Notes: a model not told the origin generated them from the sequence alone. DNA of 64,000 bases from Cytobacillus gottheilii (GCF_001636345.1 NZ_KV440945.1:491340-555339); one strand, 5' to 3'; shown: positions 1-11,069, counted from the first letter of the stretch. Program-made: numbers and translations.

Positions 1-231
1 ATGAGTATTGCAGCTAATAAGGTGAAAGGCATTCGCTGTGCGCTTGTACACGATACGTTTAGTGCAAAAGCGACGCGGGCACATAATGACAGTAATATGC
101 TGGCAATGGGCGAGCGTGTAATCGGACCTGGTCTTGCACGGGAAATCGCAAGCATCTGGCTTGGTACAGATTTTGAAGGCGGCCGTCATGAAACACGCGT
201 AGGCAAAGTTACGGCTTATGAAAATAAATAA
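1..231 (+). CDS. rpiB: Ribose-5-phosphate isomerase B, C-terminal part
   Basis: This is the C-terminal half of RpiB (RpiB/LacAB family), which interconverts ribose 5-phosphate and ribulose 5-phosphate in the cytosolic pentose phosphate pathway. The 76 visible residues carry the family signature GIRCAL, HD-FSA-ATRAHNDSN, MGERVIGPGLA and a closing FEGGRH. The family is usually about 145-150 aa, and the ATG at base 1 corresponds to the internal Met of GxGMSIAANK, so the gene begins before the window. It lies 27 nt ahead of ywlG, the usual Bacillus order (ywlF-ywlG), and probably shares a transcript with it. The family call is confident. Confidence 0.93.
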   Translation: MSIAANKVKGIRCALVHDTFSAKATRAHNDSNMLAMGERVIGPGLAREIASIWLGTDFEGGRHETRVGKVTAYENK

Positions 232-258
232 TCTACCTGTCTCAGGAGTGTGAAGACA

Positions 259-831
259 ATGGCGGAAGAATTGCAGACATGGAAAAAAGAGCTCGATGAG
301 ATTGTTGAGCAATTTTTACAAACAGTTTCTCTAAATGAAAAAAGTGTGGTTGTCATCGGCTGCAGCACAAGTGAGGTTGCTGGAAGCAGGATCGGTACGG
401 CTGGAACAGAGCAGGTGGCAGAGATGATTTATCATTCACTGCAGAAATTGATCAGTGAGACGGGAGCTTCCCTGGCATTTCAATGCTGTGAACACTTGAA
501 CCGGGCAATTGTGATCGAGAGGCAGGCTGCTGAGTTTAAAGGGTGGGAAGAAGTCAGCGTCGTTCCCGTTCGAACAGCTGGAGGTGCCATGGCGACCTAT
601 GCTTACGGCTCAATGAACGACCCTGTAGTTGTGGAACATATAAAAGCTGATGCAGGCATTGACATAGGTGACACATTCATTGGCATGCATTTAAAACATG
701 TAGCGGTTCCTATTCGAACCATGCAGAAAAATGTTGGTGCAGCACATGTCACACTGGCAACAACACGGCCTAAATTAATCGGCGGAGTACGAGCTGTCTA
801 TGAAAAAAAGACAGAAAATGAATCATGCTAA
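259..831 (+). CDS. ywlG: YwlG, TIGR01440 / DUF436 family protein (UPF0340)
   Basis: A cytoplasmic protein of 190 aa from a family conserved in Bacilli but without an established function. Recognisable stretches are VVIGCSTSEVAGSRIGTAG near the N-terminus, FQCCEHLNRA in the middle and GDTFIGMHLKHVAVPIR near the end. The start was placed at ATG 259 because AGGAG at 244-248 lies 10 nt upstream; the in-frame GTG at 250 sits right against that Shine-Dalgarno sequence. It follows rpiB by 27 nt and a strong terminator follows its stop codon, so it ends this transcription unit. No signal peptide or membrane segment is visible. Confidence 0.9.
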   Translation: MAEELQTWKKELDEIVEQFLQTVSLNEKSVVVIGCSTSEVAGSRIGTAGTEQVAEMIYHSLQKLISETGASLAFQCCEHLNRAIVIERQAAEFKGWEEVSVVPVRTAGGAMATYAYGSMNDPVVVEHIKADAGIDIGDTFIGMHLKHVAVPIRTMQKNVGAAHVTLATTRPKLIGGVRAVYEKKTENESC

Positions 832-857
832 CCTTTGCGTATGCAAAGGTTTTTTTA
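831..857 (+). terminator. Rho-independent terminator after ywlG
   Basis: A perfect 8-bp stem, ACCTTTGC with GCAAAGGT, and a 4-nt loop are followed by seven T. It overlaps the ywlG stop codon. The phased repeat array begins 24 nt further on. Confidence 0.9.
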
Positions 858-880
858 TGAGCTGAAGTTAGGCTTGGTTG

Positions 881-1110
881 GCGAATATATTTCTATTACG
901 GCGAAAAAAATGTAATAACGGCGAAAAAACCCATTTTACGGCGAAAAAAACGTAATAACGGCGAAAAAACCTATTTAACGGCGAATAAAACATAATAACG
1001 GCGAATAAAACTATTTGACGGCGAAAAAAACGTAATAACGGCGAAAAAACCCATTTTACGGCGAAAAAAACGTAATAACGGCGAAAAAACCCATTTAACG
1101 GCGAATATCT
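881..1110 (+). repeat. Phased 20-nt repeat array, family A copy 1 (11.5 units)
   Basis: Eleven units of exactly 20 nt plus a terminal half unit, with no indel. Each unit starts with GCGAA(A/T) and a run of A and ends in ACG. Spacers alternate between a CGTAATA type and a CCATTTT type, giving a 40-nt super-period. The first and last cores read GCGAATAT, unlike the internal GCGAAAAA or GCGAATAAA. A 20-nt period is not a multiple of three, so the array is not coding. Related arrays occur at 22982-23092 and 30375-30444, with the same boundary cores and a similar left flank (AGTT..G..TTGGCG). Confidence 0.93.
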
Positions 1111-1290
1111 AGCCTGCGCCCCTTTGGGCAGACAGTCACATCAGCCGCAATGCTTGAAACAGCCCCAATCATTGCTTCAATCATCTTATAAGTGGCACAT
1201 CCTCCTGGAAAACAGGTTGCTCCCCGAATAGACGATAGCCCCAGAAATGATTCGTATTTTTTAAAGATTAAAACAGAAAAACATGTTAAA
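1095..1290 (-). other. Open reverse-strand stretch between repeat array and glyA
   Basis: On the minus strand about 65 codons are open, ending in a TAA inside the repeat array (1095-1097). The translation contains GLSSIRGATCFPGGCATYK followed by MIEAMIGAVSSIAADVTVC, which looks protein-like, but no start codon with a ribosome binding site precedes it. It may be the remnant of a gene or chance. The rest of the gap up to 1437 holds a weak imperfect hairpin with a short T run (about 1338-1376) and no clear operator or riboswitch. I do not recognise the sequence. Confidence 0.25.
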
Positions 1291-1437
1291 ATGAAAGAGA
1301 TTTTTGGTACATAGGATGCGTTTTAACAAGCAGAACAAGGTTTTCATGGCCTCACGGCGGGATGACTTGCCTTTTTATGAATAAGTCTGTTTGTGAAGAA
1401 CGCGATAATAAGCTGTTGGACAAGGGGAGGATTATAA

Positions 1438-2679
1438 ATGAAGCATTTAGCACAGCAGGATGAGCAGGTTTTTCAGTCGATTCAAGATGAGCTTAAGAGA
1501 CAGAGAACAAAAATTGAGTTAATTGCGTCCGAAAACTTTGTCAGCGAAGCCGTAATGGAAGCACAGGGCTCTGTACTGACCAATAAATACGCAGAAGGCT
1601 ACCCGGGACGCCGATATTATGGCGGCTGTGAGCATGTGGATGTAGCTGAGGATCTTGCCCGTGACCGCGCGAAGCAAATTTTCGGAGCGGAGCATGCCAA
1701 TGTGCAGCCGCATTCTGGTGCACAGGCAAACATGGCTGTTTATTATACAGTACTTCAGCATGGTGATACCGTTCTTGGTATGAATCTTTCACATGGCGGA
1801 CATTTAACACATGGAAGTCCAGTAAACTTCAGTGGAATTCAATATAACTTTGTTGAATATGGTGTTGATGAGCAAACGCAATACATTAACTATGATGATG
1901 TCCTTGAAAAAGCGCGTGAGCATAAGCCGAAGCTGATTGTTGCGGGTGCAAGTGCATATCCTCGTGCGATCGACTTCAAGCGATTCCGTGAAATTGCTGA
2001 TGAAGTGGGCGCTTATCTAATGGTAGACATGGCTCATATCGCAGGTTTAGTTGCTGCGGGCCTTCACGAAAATCCAGTGCCTTATGCTGACTTTGTCACA
2101 ACAACAACACATAAAACATTACGCGGACCGCGCGGCGGCATGATTCTTTGCAAAGAAGAGTTTGCTAAAAAGATTGATAAATCCATCTTCCCTGGTCTTC
2201 AAGGCGGACCCCTTATGCATGTGATTGCTGCTAAAGCAGTTGCCTTTGGTGAGGCGCTGCAGGAAAGCTTCAAGGACTACGCGGGCAGCATTATTCAAAA
2301 TGCTCAGCGTCTTGCGGCGGCACTTGCGAAAGAAGAAATCAACCTAGTTTCTGGCGGAACTGATAATCACCTTTTACTTATTGATTTGCGCTCTTTAGAT
2401 TTAACTGGAAAAGTAGCGGAAAAAGTCTTGGATGAGATCGGTATTACCGTCAATAAAAACACAATTCCATTTGATCCGCAAAGCCCGTTTGTCACTAGCG
2501 GTGTTCGTATTGGAACGGCTGCTGTTACATCACGCGGTTTTGGTGAAAAAGAAATGGATGAAATTGCTTCTATTATTGCATTAACGCTGAAAAATCATGA
2601 AAATGAAGAAAAGCTTTCAGAAGCAAAACAGCGTGTAGAAGCTTTAACAAGCCAATTTACACTTTATCCTGAGAGATAA
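1438..2679 (+). CDS. glyA: Serine hydroxymethyltransferase
   Basis: A PLP enzyme that converts serine and tetrahydrofolate to glycine and 5,10-methylene-THF, the main source of one-carbon units for purines, thymidylate and methionine. It is 413 aa, the normal bacterial length. The PLP-binding Lys is K226 in [14 protein letters not shown], and the substrate/cofactor motifs SENF (31-34), [13 protein letters not shown] (51-63) and HSGAQAN (92-98) are intact. AAGGGGAGG at 1422-1430 ends 7 nt before the ATG. The gene has its own terminator, behind which a group II intron has inserted, separating glyA from upp, its usual neighbour in Bacillus. Confidence 0.97.
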   Translation: MKHLAQQDEQVFQSIQDELKRQRTKIELIASENFVSEAVMEAQGSVLTNKYAEGYPGRRYYGGCEHVDVAEDLARDRAKQIFGAEHANVQPHSGAQANMAVYYTVLQHGDTVLGMNLSHGGHLTHGSPVNFSGIQYNFVEYGVDEQTQYINYDDVLEKAREHKPKLIVAGASAYPRAIDFKRFREIADEVGAYLMVDMAHIAGLVAAGLHENPVPYADFVTTTTHKTLRGPRGGMILCKEEFAKKIDKSIFPGLQGGPLMHVIAAKAVAFGEALQESFKDYAGSIIQNAQRLAAALAKEEINLVSGGTDNHLLLIDLRSLDLTGKVAEKVLDEIGITVNKNTIPFDPQSPFVTSGVRIGTAAVTSRGFGEKEMDEIASIIALTLKNHENEEKLSEAKQRVEALTSQFTLYPER

Positions 2680-2693
2680 TAGAAAATAAATCG

Positions 2694-2727
2694 AAATCCC
2701 GGTCAGATTCATCTGGCCGGGATTTTA
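2694..2727 (+). terminator. Terminator after glyA; insertion site of intron 1
   Basis: AAATCCCGG pairs with CCGGGATTT, with TCAGA/TCTGG extending the stem to about 14 bp, followed by a short T-rich tail. The group II intron begins 3 nt after the tail. Class C introns are known to insert behind such hairpins. Confidence 0.88.
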
Positions 2728-2729
2728 TT

Positions 2730-4620
2730 GTGTGCCCGGCATGGGTGCAGGCTCTAGGGTGCGAGTCCCGAACGGCGAAGGCAGTAGTAGCCGTAGCTTA
2801 AGACAAGGATATGCGGGGTGACCCTCCTATCTGAAGGAAGTCGGCGGCAAACTTCCGCTCTGAGGAACACGAATCTCATATGAGGCTAGATGACATTGGG
2901 TGAGTCTGCAATACAAGACAAAGTCCATACTGCCAAAGGTGTCACATAGTAAATGAGGCGGAGACATGGAAGGAAAGTCTGTACTCTTACCCGGGGAGAA
3001 CCTGTCGATATGCCGTACTCATGCGGTAAGCCTATCCGTGAGGATAAGTTGAACGACAGGCGTCAGCAGAAGCCATAGTACTTATTCGCTTAAGAGGATA
3101 AGGAAGGGCTGAACCGGTTATGGAAAATAGGAACTAGGCGTATCTTTCCATTCGATGAAACAGAAAACATAGTACCTGTTTAATGAAAGAAACGGTGAAT
3201 CCGCGGGGGTCATTAAACAGGGTGGAGAATGAAAAGGACACAAACAGAACACCTATTTACGCGGGAGGTTATATCAATGTTAATGGAACGAATCATGTCA
3301 CGGGAAAACCTACTTAATGCGATTAAAAGAGTAGAAAAGAATAAGGGAAAACATGGAGTGGACGAAATGCCCGTCACTGCTCTTCGTGGACATATTATGC
3401 TCAACTGGAGCGAACTGCGAAAATCCCTCTTCGAGGGAACCTATATCCCATCCCCCGTCCGTCGAGTCGAAATCCCGAAACCAGACGGCAAAGGGAAGAG
3501 GAAACTGGGAATCCCAACCGTGACAGACCGTTTCATTCAACAAGCAATCACCCAAGTGCTTACCAGAATGTATGACCCTAGTTTCTCTGAATGTAGCTTC
3601 GGCTTTCGCCCTAACAGGCGAGCGCACCAGGCTGTTAAATTAGCCCAAAGCTATATAGAAGAGGGTTATCGATGGGTAGTCGACATTGACCTTGAAAAGT
3701 TCTTTGACAAGGTTAACCACGATAGATTAATGAGTAAATTAGCCATGAGGATAAAGGATAGTACTCTCCTCAAACTAATAAGACGGTTCTTAACCTCTGG
3801 TGTTATGGAAGGCGGACTTGTCAGTCCTAACCTTGAGGGGACACCGCAAGGTGGACCTTTAAGCCCTTTACTTTCGAATATTGTGTTGGATGAACTGGAT
3901 AAAGAACTGGAGCGCAGAGGACATCGCTTTGTCCGCTACGCCGATGATTGTAATATCTATGTGAAATCTAAAAGAGCTGGAGAAAGAGTTATGAAGGCAA
4001 TGACCCATTTTATCGAGAGGAATCTTAAACTGAAGGTTAACAAGGATAAAAGTGCTGTAGACCGCCCTTGGAAAAGGAAATTTCTTGGGTTCAGTTTTAC
4101 AAGTAATCTAAAACCGAAGGTGAGAATATCTCCCCAATCAGTTAAACGGTTTAAAGATAAAATAAGAAAGCTTACAAGCAGACGAAGGTCAATTGCCATG
4201 GAAGATAGGATTCATAACCTTAACCAATATCTAGTGGGATGGGTTAATTATTATCATTTAGCAGATACCCGTTCAGTAATCGCAAAACTCGAAGGATGGC
4301 TTAATCGAAGGTTAAGAATGATTCGATGGAAGGAATGGAAACTTCCCCAAACGAAGGTCAAGAAACTTATTAAACTAGGTGTTTCGAAAGGGAAAGCATA
4401 TGAATGGGGAAATACAAGAAAGGCTTATTGGAGGATATCCAAAAGTCCAATTCTTCATAAAACATTAGGGAAAGCCTACTGGCTTTCCCTTGGGTTAAAA
4501 AGTATTTCTGCTAGATATGACTTACAGCGTTCGACTTAATCGGAACCGCCGTATACGGAACCGTACGTACGGTGGTGTGAGAGGGATAAATGGAGGTTAA
4601 TCGCCTCCCCCTATCTCAAT
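2730..4620 (+). mobile_element. Group IIC intron 1, full length (about 1.89 kb)
   Basis: A retroelement ribozyme with an intact maturase. The 5' end GTGTGCCCGGCATGGGTGC matches the 5' end of the second intron at 21080. Domain V is at about 4550-4601, where GAACCGCCGTATAC folds on GTACGTACGGTGGTGTG around a GAAC loop. Domain VI follows (GGAGG...CCTCC) and the intron ends in CTCAAT at about 4620 (AY rule). The encoded protein lacks an endonuclease domain and the element sits behind an intrinsic terminator, both hallmarks of class C. The exact 3' end is inferred by alignment with intron 2. Confidence 0.9.
3277..4539 (+). CDS. ltrA: Group IIC intron-encoded reverse transcriptase/maturase
   Basis: A 420-aa protein that splices its host intron and reverse-transcribes it at a new site (target-primed retrotransposition, or priming from nascent strands in class C). 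RT motifs are in order: KPDGKGKRKLGIPTVTDR, FGFRPNRRAH, DIDLEKFFDKVNHD, EGTPQGGPLSPLLSNI, the catalytic YADD in RYADDCNIY, and the thumb/maturase X region with LNQYLVGWVNYY. There is no H-N-H endonuclease domain. Length and sequence resemble the Geobacillus GsI-IIC enzyme. ATG 3277 was chosen because GGGAGG (3263-3268) lies 8 nt upstream; the frame is open back to 3229 without a better site. All key residues are intact, so it is probably active. Confidence 0.95.
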   Translation: MLMERIMSRENLLNAIKRVEKNKGKHGVDEMPVTALRGHIMLNWSELRKSLFEGTYIPSPVRRVEIPKPDGKGKRKLGIPTVTDRFIQQAITQVLTRMYDPSFSECSFGFRPNRRAHQAVKLAQSYIEEGYRWVVDIDLEKFFDKVNHDRLMSKLAMRIKDSTLLKLIRRFLTSGVMEGGLVSPNLEGTPQGGPLSPLLSNIVLDELDKELERRGHRFVRYADDCNIYVKSKRAGERVMKAMTHFIERNLKLKVNKDKSAVDRPWKRKFLGFSFTSNLKPKVRISPQSVKRFKDKIRKLTSRRRSIAMEDRIHNLNQYLVGWVNYYHLADTRSVIAKLEGWLNRRLRMIRWKEWKLPQTKVKKLIKLGVSKGKAYEWGNTRKAYWRISKSPILHKTLGKAYWLSLGLKSISARYDLQRST

Positions 4621-4708
4621 TGCTGCTGAGAAACAGACATCAGTTGTGCGTCTTCCTTCACTTATATTCTTACTTTCATGACACTTCCTTAACAATTTGC
4701 TTTGATAG

Positions 4709-5416
<708 letters not shown>

Positions 5417-5427
5417 GGGAGGAGAAG

Positions 5428-6582
5428 ATGATCATGAAAAGTCCAATAAAAGTAATGACGATTTTTGGGACAAGACCAGAAGCGATTAAGATGGCGCCGC
5501 TTGTTCTTGAACTGCAAAAATATCCTGAGCAATTTGAATCTATTGTTACTGTTACGGCTCAGCACCGTGAAATGCTTGACCAAGTGCTGACGATCTTTGG
5601 AATTACACCTGACCATGATTTAAATATTATGAAGAATCGCCAAACCCTAATTGATGTTACAACAAGAGGGTTGGAAGGCTTGGATGCTATTATGAAGGAA
5701 GTTAAGCCTGACATAGTTCTAGTGCATGGTGATACAACAACGACATTTATTGCAGGACTTGCTGCATTTTACAATCAGATTCCTGTAGGACATGTTGAAG
5801 CGGGACTGCGGACATGGAATAAGTACTCGCCATTCCCGGAAGAAATGAATCGTCAGCTTACAGGTGTGATGGCTGATCTGCATTTCTCTCCAACTCTGCA
5901 GTCATCACAGAATTTAGTTCGTGAAAATAAAAAGGAAGAAAGCATTTTTGTAACTGGCAACACCGCAATTGATGCTTTGAAAACAACAGTTAAAGATGAA
6001 TATCATCATGAAGTGCTCGACAAGGTTGGATCTGATCGCCTTGTATTACTAACGGCACACCGCCGTGAAAATCTCGGTGAGCCGATGCGCAATATGTTTA
6101 AAGCGATTAAACGGCTTGTAGACGAGCAGTCAGATATTCAAGTTGTATATCCTGTTCATATGAATCCGGCTGTTCGGGAAATTGCCGGGGAAATTTTAGG
6201 GAATGATGATCGCATTCACTTAATTGAACCGCTTGATGTGATTGATTTCCATAATTTTGCTTCCCGTGCCTATTTAATTTTGACAGATTCTGGCGGTGTT
6301 CAAGAGGAGGCTCCTTCTCTTGGTGTACCGGTTCTTGTTCTTCGTGATACAACAGAACGTCCAGAAGGAATCCAAGCAGGCACATTAAAGTTAGCAGGAA
6401 TTGAAGAACAGCCAATTTATGAGATGGCAACGGAACTATTGACTGATGAAGAGGCCTACAAAAAAATGGCTCATGCTGTTAACCCGTATGGCGATGGACA
6501 TGCTTCTTATCGTATTTGCGAGGCAATCCGCTATCATTTTAAACAGCTGGAAAACCGTCCGGAAGAATATAATCCGCAATAA
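5428..6582 (+). CDS. mnaA: UDP-N-acetylglucosamine 2-epimerase, non-hydrolysing
   Basis: Interconverts UDP-GlcNAc and UDP-ManNAc, supplying ManNAc for the teichoic-acid linkage unit or secondary wall polymers. It is 384 aa (382 if ATG 5434 is used; GGGAGGAG at 5417-5424 could serve either). Family motifs are FGTRPEAIKMAPL at the N-terminus, VHGDTTTT, GHVEAGLRT, LLTAHRRENLG and the C-terminal LTDSGGVQEEAPSLGVPVLVLRDTTERPE. It lies 12 nt behind upp and ends at a terminator. The ManNAc product fits the SLH-anchored proteins later in the window, whose docking polymer typically contains ManNAc (inference). Confidence 0.95.
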   Translation: MIMKSPIKVMTIFGTRPEAIKMAPLVLELQKYPEQFESIVTVTAQHREMLDQVLTIFGITPDHDLNIMKNRQTLIDVTTRGLEGLDAIMKEVKPDIVLVHGDTTTTFIAGLAAFYNQIPVGHVEAGLRTWNKYSPFPEEMNRQLTGVMADLHFSPTLQSSQNLVRENKKEESIFVTGNTAIDALKTTVKDEYHHEVLDKVGSDRLVLLTAHRRENLGEPMRNMFKAIKRLVDEQSDIQVVYPVHMNPAVREIAGEILGNDDRIHLIEPLDVIDFHNFASRAYLILTDSGGVQEEAPSLGVPVLVLRDTTERPEGIQAGTLKLAGIEEQPIYEMATELLTDEEAYKKMAHAVNPYGDGHASYRICEAIRYHFKQLENRPEEYNPQ

Positions 6583-6630
6583 AATAAACTTGGCCTTACC
6601 GTGGTATCACTTCGGTTAGTAAAGCAGCAG

Positions 6631-6669
6631 AAGCAGTCTGATTCTTATTGAATTGGACTGCTTTTTTTT
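6631..6669 (+). terminator. Terminator after mnaA
   Basis: AGCAGTC (6632-6638) pairs with GACTGCT (6656-6662), followed by a run of eight T. Confidence 0.85.
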
Positions 6670-6836
6670 GTAAATTCTTATGAAATTTAAGGATTTGCTT
6701 AAATTAAAGATATCAAAAAGGCAGCCTAATAGGACCGTTTTTACACGTTCCCACCACCCAATCAGGCATTTCAGCAAAAGATGCATACTCCCATCTCAAA
6801 AAGAAAACGCTAAGCAGTAAAAAGAGGTGCATCGCT

Positions 6837-9089
6837 ATGAGATATTTTCTTCTATTGTTTCTTGTTTTTATCCTTATTTTCCCCTTATCTGCATATAGCA
6901 CCCCACTGGAGACACCGCCGATTCCTGGCATAGAGGACGGTGAAGAGGTAGCAATCATTGTACTAAAGGACGGGCAAAATGTTCAAAGCGTGAAAAAGCG
7001 TGCCATTGAGGCAGGGCTTGAGGTCCGCCGTACTTATCATATTGCCTTAAACGCAATCTCTGTTAAAGGGAATTCATCTGCAATTCAAGAACTGAAGGAG
7101 GAGGCAGCCGTTTCCTTTATCTCTTCTGTTAACACGTATACTGTACACTCAGAAAATAATATTGAATTGATTGGCGGGGATTTAATCCGTGGTTATTTTG
7201 ATGAAGCAGATCATCGGTTAACTGGGAAAGGAGTGAAAGTAGGTATTATTGATACGGGTGTTGATTATCATCATCCGGATCTGGCCAGGAATTATGGAGG
7301 CGGTCATGATGTTGTTGACGAGGATGATGATCCGATGGAAACAAGGGCTGCTGGAGGGAAATCCACTCTGCATGGTACTCATGTTGCGGGTATTATCGCT
7401 GCGAACGGCAGATTAAAGGGGGTTGCGCCAGAAGCAACGATTATTGCCTATCGTGCATTAGGGCCAGGAGGCAGCGGCACAACGGAGCAAGTTATTGCAG
7501 CGGTCGAAGAAGCCATTAAAGATAAGGTCGATGTATTAAATTTATCACTAGGCAACAATGTTAACGGGCCAGACCTGCCGATTAGCATGGCATTAAATAA
7601 GGCGGTTGACGAAGGAATTACAGCTGTCGCATCATCAGGCAATTCGGGTCCTAATATTTGGAGTGTCGGTTCGCCAGGTACTGCTGCGAAAGCTATCTCT
7701 GTAGGTGCATCCACTCCCTCTCTCATGATTCCGTATCTAAAAGTAGAAGGAAGAAACACGCGCCTGCAGCTATTACAGGGTTCTCCTGCATGGAAGCTTG
7801 ATAAATCATATCCCCTTGCAGACGGAGGGATCGGCACAAAAAGGGATTTAAAGAATGTGAAGGGGAAAATCGTGCTTATTGAACGAGGCGAGCTGACTTT
7901 TTCGGAAAAAAGTCAAAATGCGTATGAAGCAGGCGCTGAAGCAGTTGTGATTTATAACAATACAAATGGTCATTTCCAAGAAAATCTTGAAGGCAAACAT
8001 CATATTCCTGCAGCATCGCTTTCAAAAAAAGATGGAAACCGTCTTATTAAAAAATTGAAAAACAACCCCTTGTTAGCTCAGACCAATATAATAGAAGAAA
8101 AAGATTTATTAGCTGATTTCAGTTCACGCGGCCCTGTGACTTCTACATGGGAAATTAAGCCGGATGTAGTTGCTCCGGGAGTAGCAATTAAAAGCACTAT
8201 CCCAGGCGGCTATCTCCCGCTTCAGGGAACGAGTATGGCAGCGCCGCATGTAGCAGGAGCATGTGCACTTTTAAAACAGGCCCATCCTGATTGGGGACCT
8301 GAACAGATTAAGTCAGCTTTAATGAATACGGCGAAACAGCTTGTGAATCCAACGGGACTTCCGTACAAAACTTACGAACAAGGTGCAGGAAGGATTCAGC
8401 TGGAAAAAGCCTTAAAAACAGAGTCGCTGGTGATGCCGGGTTCTCTGCAGTTTGGGAAGTTTAAGCTTGCCGATCAGCAGCATATGCATACAACATCTAT
8501 TGAAATAGAGAATACAGGCAGATCAGAAAAAACCTATTCATTTAACATTCCGCACAAAGTTGAAGGGATTCAGTGGGAACTGCCGCTTTCTTTTCAAATC
8601 GCACCAGGTAAAAGAAAGAAAGTTGAAATCAAAATGTCAGCCGACCCGAGAAAACTTACCGAAAAAATATATGATGGAAGCCTAACGTTAAACGCCGGAG
8701 CAGACAAGATTAAGATTCCTTACTTATATGTACTAGAGGAACCTAATTATCCACGAGTGATGGGCTTTGCAATTGGAAAAGGCGATAAACCTGGTGTATA
8801 CCGTTACGAAGCATATCTTCCTGGCGGTGCAGAAGAATTCGGAATCGCTCTGTTTGATCCGGAAAGTCTTCGATTTATTGGTTTTCTTGATTGGAAACGG
8901 AAAGTGAAGAAAGGACAGCTGGAAGAGGAAATTGAAGAATCTAAGCTGCCGGCCACTGGCCTTTACTTAACGAAGATATTTGCAAAAAAATCAGGCAAAG
9001 AGGACTGGATTGAAACCTATTTAGTTGTTGGCCCGCATGGTGAATTAACACAGCAGAACGAGAAGGCTGAGTCCAAGAATCTAAACTGA
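6837..9089 (+). CDS. Secreted subtilisin-like serine protease, Vpr type
   Basis: A 750-aa exported protease of the S8 family. It has a signal peptide (about residues 1-22), an I9-type propeptide (about 35-105), and an S8 domain with Asp139 (GIIDTGVDYHHPDL), His179 (HGTHVAGI), oxyanion Asn269 (ASSGNSGP) and Ser466 (GTSMAAPHVAG). A PA-type insert (about 325-400) splits the catalytic domain, as in minor extracellular protease Vpr. The C-terminal ~200 residues look like Fn3-type beta domains. There is no SLH or LysM anchor, so it is probably released. It lies alone between mnaA and the ATP operon with its own terminator. The ribosome binding site AAGAGGTG is in place. Confidence 0.92.
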   Translation: MRYFLLLFLVFILIFPLSAYSTPLETPPIPGIEDGEEVAIIVLKDGQNVQSVKKRAIEAGLEVRRTYHIALNAISVKGNSSAIQELKEEAAVSFISSVNTYTVHSENNIELIGGDLIRGYFDEADHRLTGKGVKVGIIDTGVDYHHPDLARNYGGGHDVVDEDDDPMETRAAGGKSTLHGTHVAGIIAANGRLKGVAPEATIIAYRALGPGGSGTTEQVIAAVEEAIKDKVDVLNLSLGNNVNGPDLPISMALNKAVDEGITAVASSGNSGPNIWSVGSPGTAAKAISVGASTPSLMIPYLKVEGRNTRLQLLQGSPAWKLDKSYPLADGGIGTKRDLKNVKGKIVLIERGELTFSEKSQNAYEAGAEAVVIYNNTNGHFQENLEGKHHIPAASLSKKDGNRLIKKLKNNPLLAQTNIIEEKDLLADFSSRGPVTSTWEIKPDVVAPGVAIKSTIPGGYLPLQGTSMAAPHVAGACALLKQAHPDWGPEQIKSALMNTAKQLVNPTGLPYKTYEQGAGRIQLEKALKTESLVMPGSLQFGKFKLADQQHMHTTSIEIENTGRSEKTYSFNIPHKVEGIQWELPLSFQIAPGKRKKVEIKMSADPRKLTEKIYDGSLTLNAGADKIKIPYLYVLEEPNYPRVMGFAIGKGDKPGVYRYEAYLPGGAEEFGIALFDPESLRFIGFLDWKRKVKKGQLEEEIEESKLPATGLYLTKIFAKKSGKEDWIETYLVVGPHGELTQQNEKAESKNLN

Positions 9090-9113
9090 CCATTGTGCAA
9101 TTAACGGATCTTT

Positions 9114-9156
9114 AGAAATCCACTATCCAGAGCAAATGGACAGTGGATTTCTTTTT
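9114..9156 (+). terminator. Terminator after the Vpr-like gene
   Basis: AGAAATCCACT pairs with AGTGGATTTCT around a 17-nt loop, followed by a T run. Confidence 0.85.
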
Positions 9157-9354
9157 GGAAACCAAAGAGCAGCAGCCGCTCTTTAAATAGTTTTATTCAA
9201 TAATCCTTCTCTTATAAACTGCATTTTAAAACAGAATTTACATAAGAATCATAGCTGTAAAAAGCTTTCAAGAGGTAAAAAAGAAAAAATATGAACAATA
9301 TGTGAACTCTTATTTTTCCAGGTTTAGGTTGTGAACTTTTTGACCTGAAACGCA

Positions 9355-9398
9355 TTGACATTGACAAGCCCCTATTGTATGCTTACAAAGGGTATAAT
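9355..9398 (+). promoter_or_regulatory. Promoter region and leader of the ATP synthase operon
   Basis: Two TTGACA hexamers lie side by side (9355-9360 and 9361-9366). The first reaches TATGCT (9378-9383) and the second TACAAA (9384-9389), each with a 17-nt spacer. A perfect TATAAT sits at 9393-9398 but has no good -35 box. Which one is used cannot be decided from sequence. The leader to atpI is about 280 nt; it shows a small palindrome (GGTTTTAAACC near 9437) but no recognised riboswitch. The gap 9157-9354 holds only an AT-rich stretch with a small hairpin near 9165. Confidence 0.6.
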
Positions 9399-9678
9399 TG
9401 ATAGGGTTTACAAAGCAATATTGGCATGTTGTTAAGGTTTTAAACCTCCCTTTGCATTTGGTTTTTAATACATAAAATCGTGTAGTTTTGAAAGGGAAGA
9501 ATTCGAACCTGCTGTATAAATCCGATCAATTAATACGCTTTTTCTGTTGCTCTTTTCTTGTTGTTTTTGGCGCAGGCACTTCTCCCTCTTTTAAAAAGAA
9601 ATCCATACATACTATTAATAAGAGGATGAATACGGCCGTTGGTAAATGGTTCTCTACGGCAGACAGGAGAAAAGGGAT

Positions 9679-10787
<1,109 letters not shown>

Positions 10788-10826
10788 TATATTATATGTT
10801 CAGCTTATTGAACAAAACAAAAATAA

Positions 10827-11069
<243 letters not shown>

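Noticed and set aside
881-1110. CRISPR array
   Set aside because: The repeated part is only about 8-10 nt, spacers are similar to one another, unit length is 20 nt and no cas gene is present.
1291-1437. T-box or PurR operator before glyA
   Set aside because: No T-box sequence AGGGTGGNACCGCG and no CGAAC purbox pair could be found.
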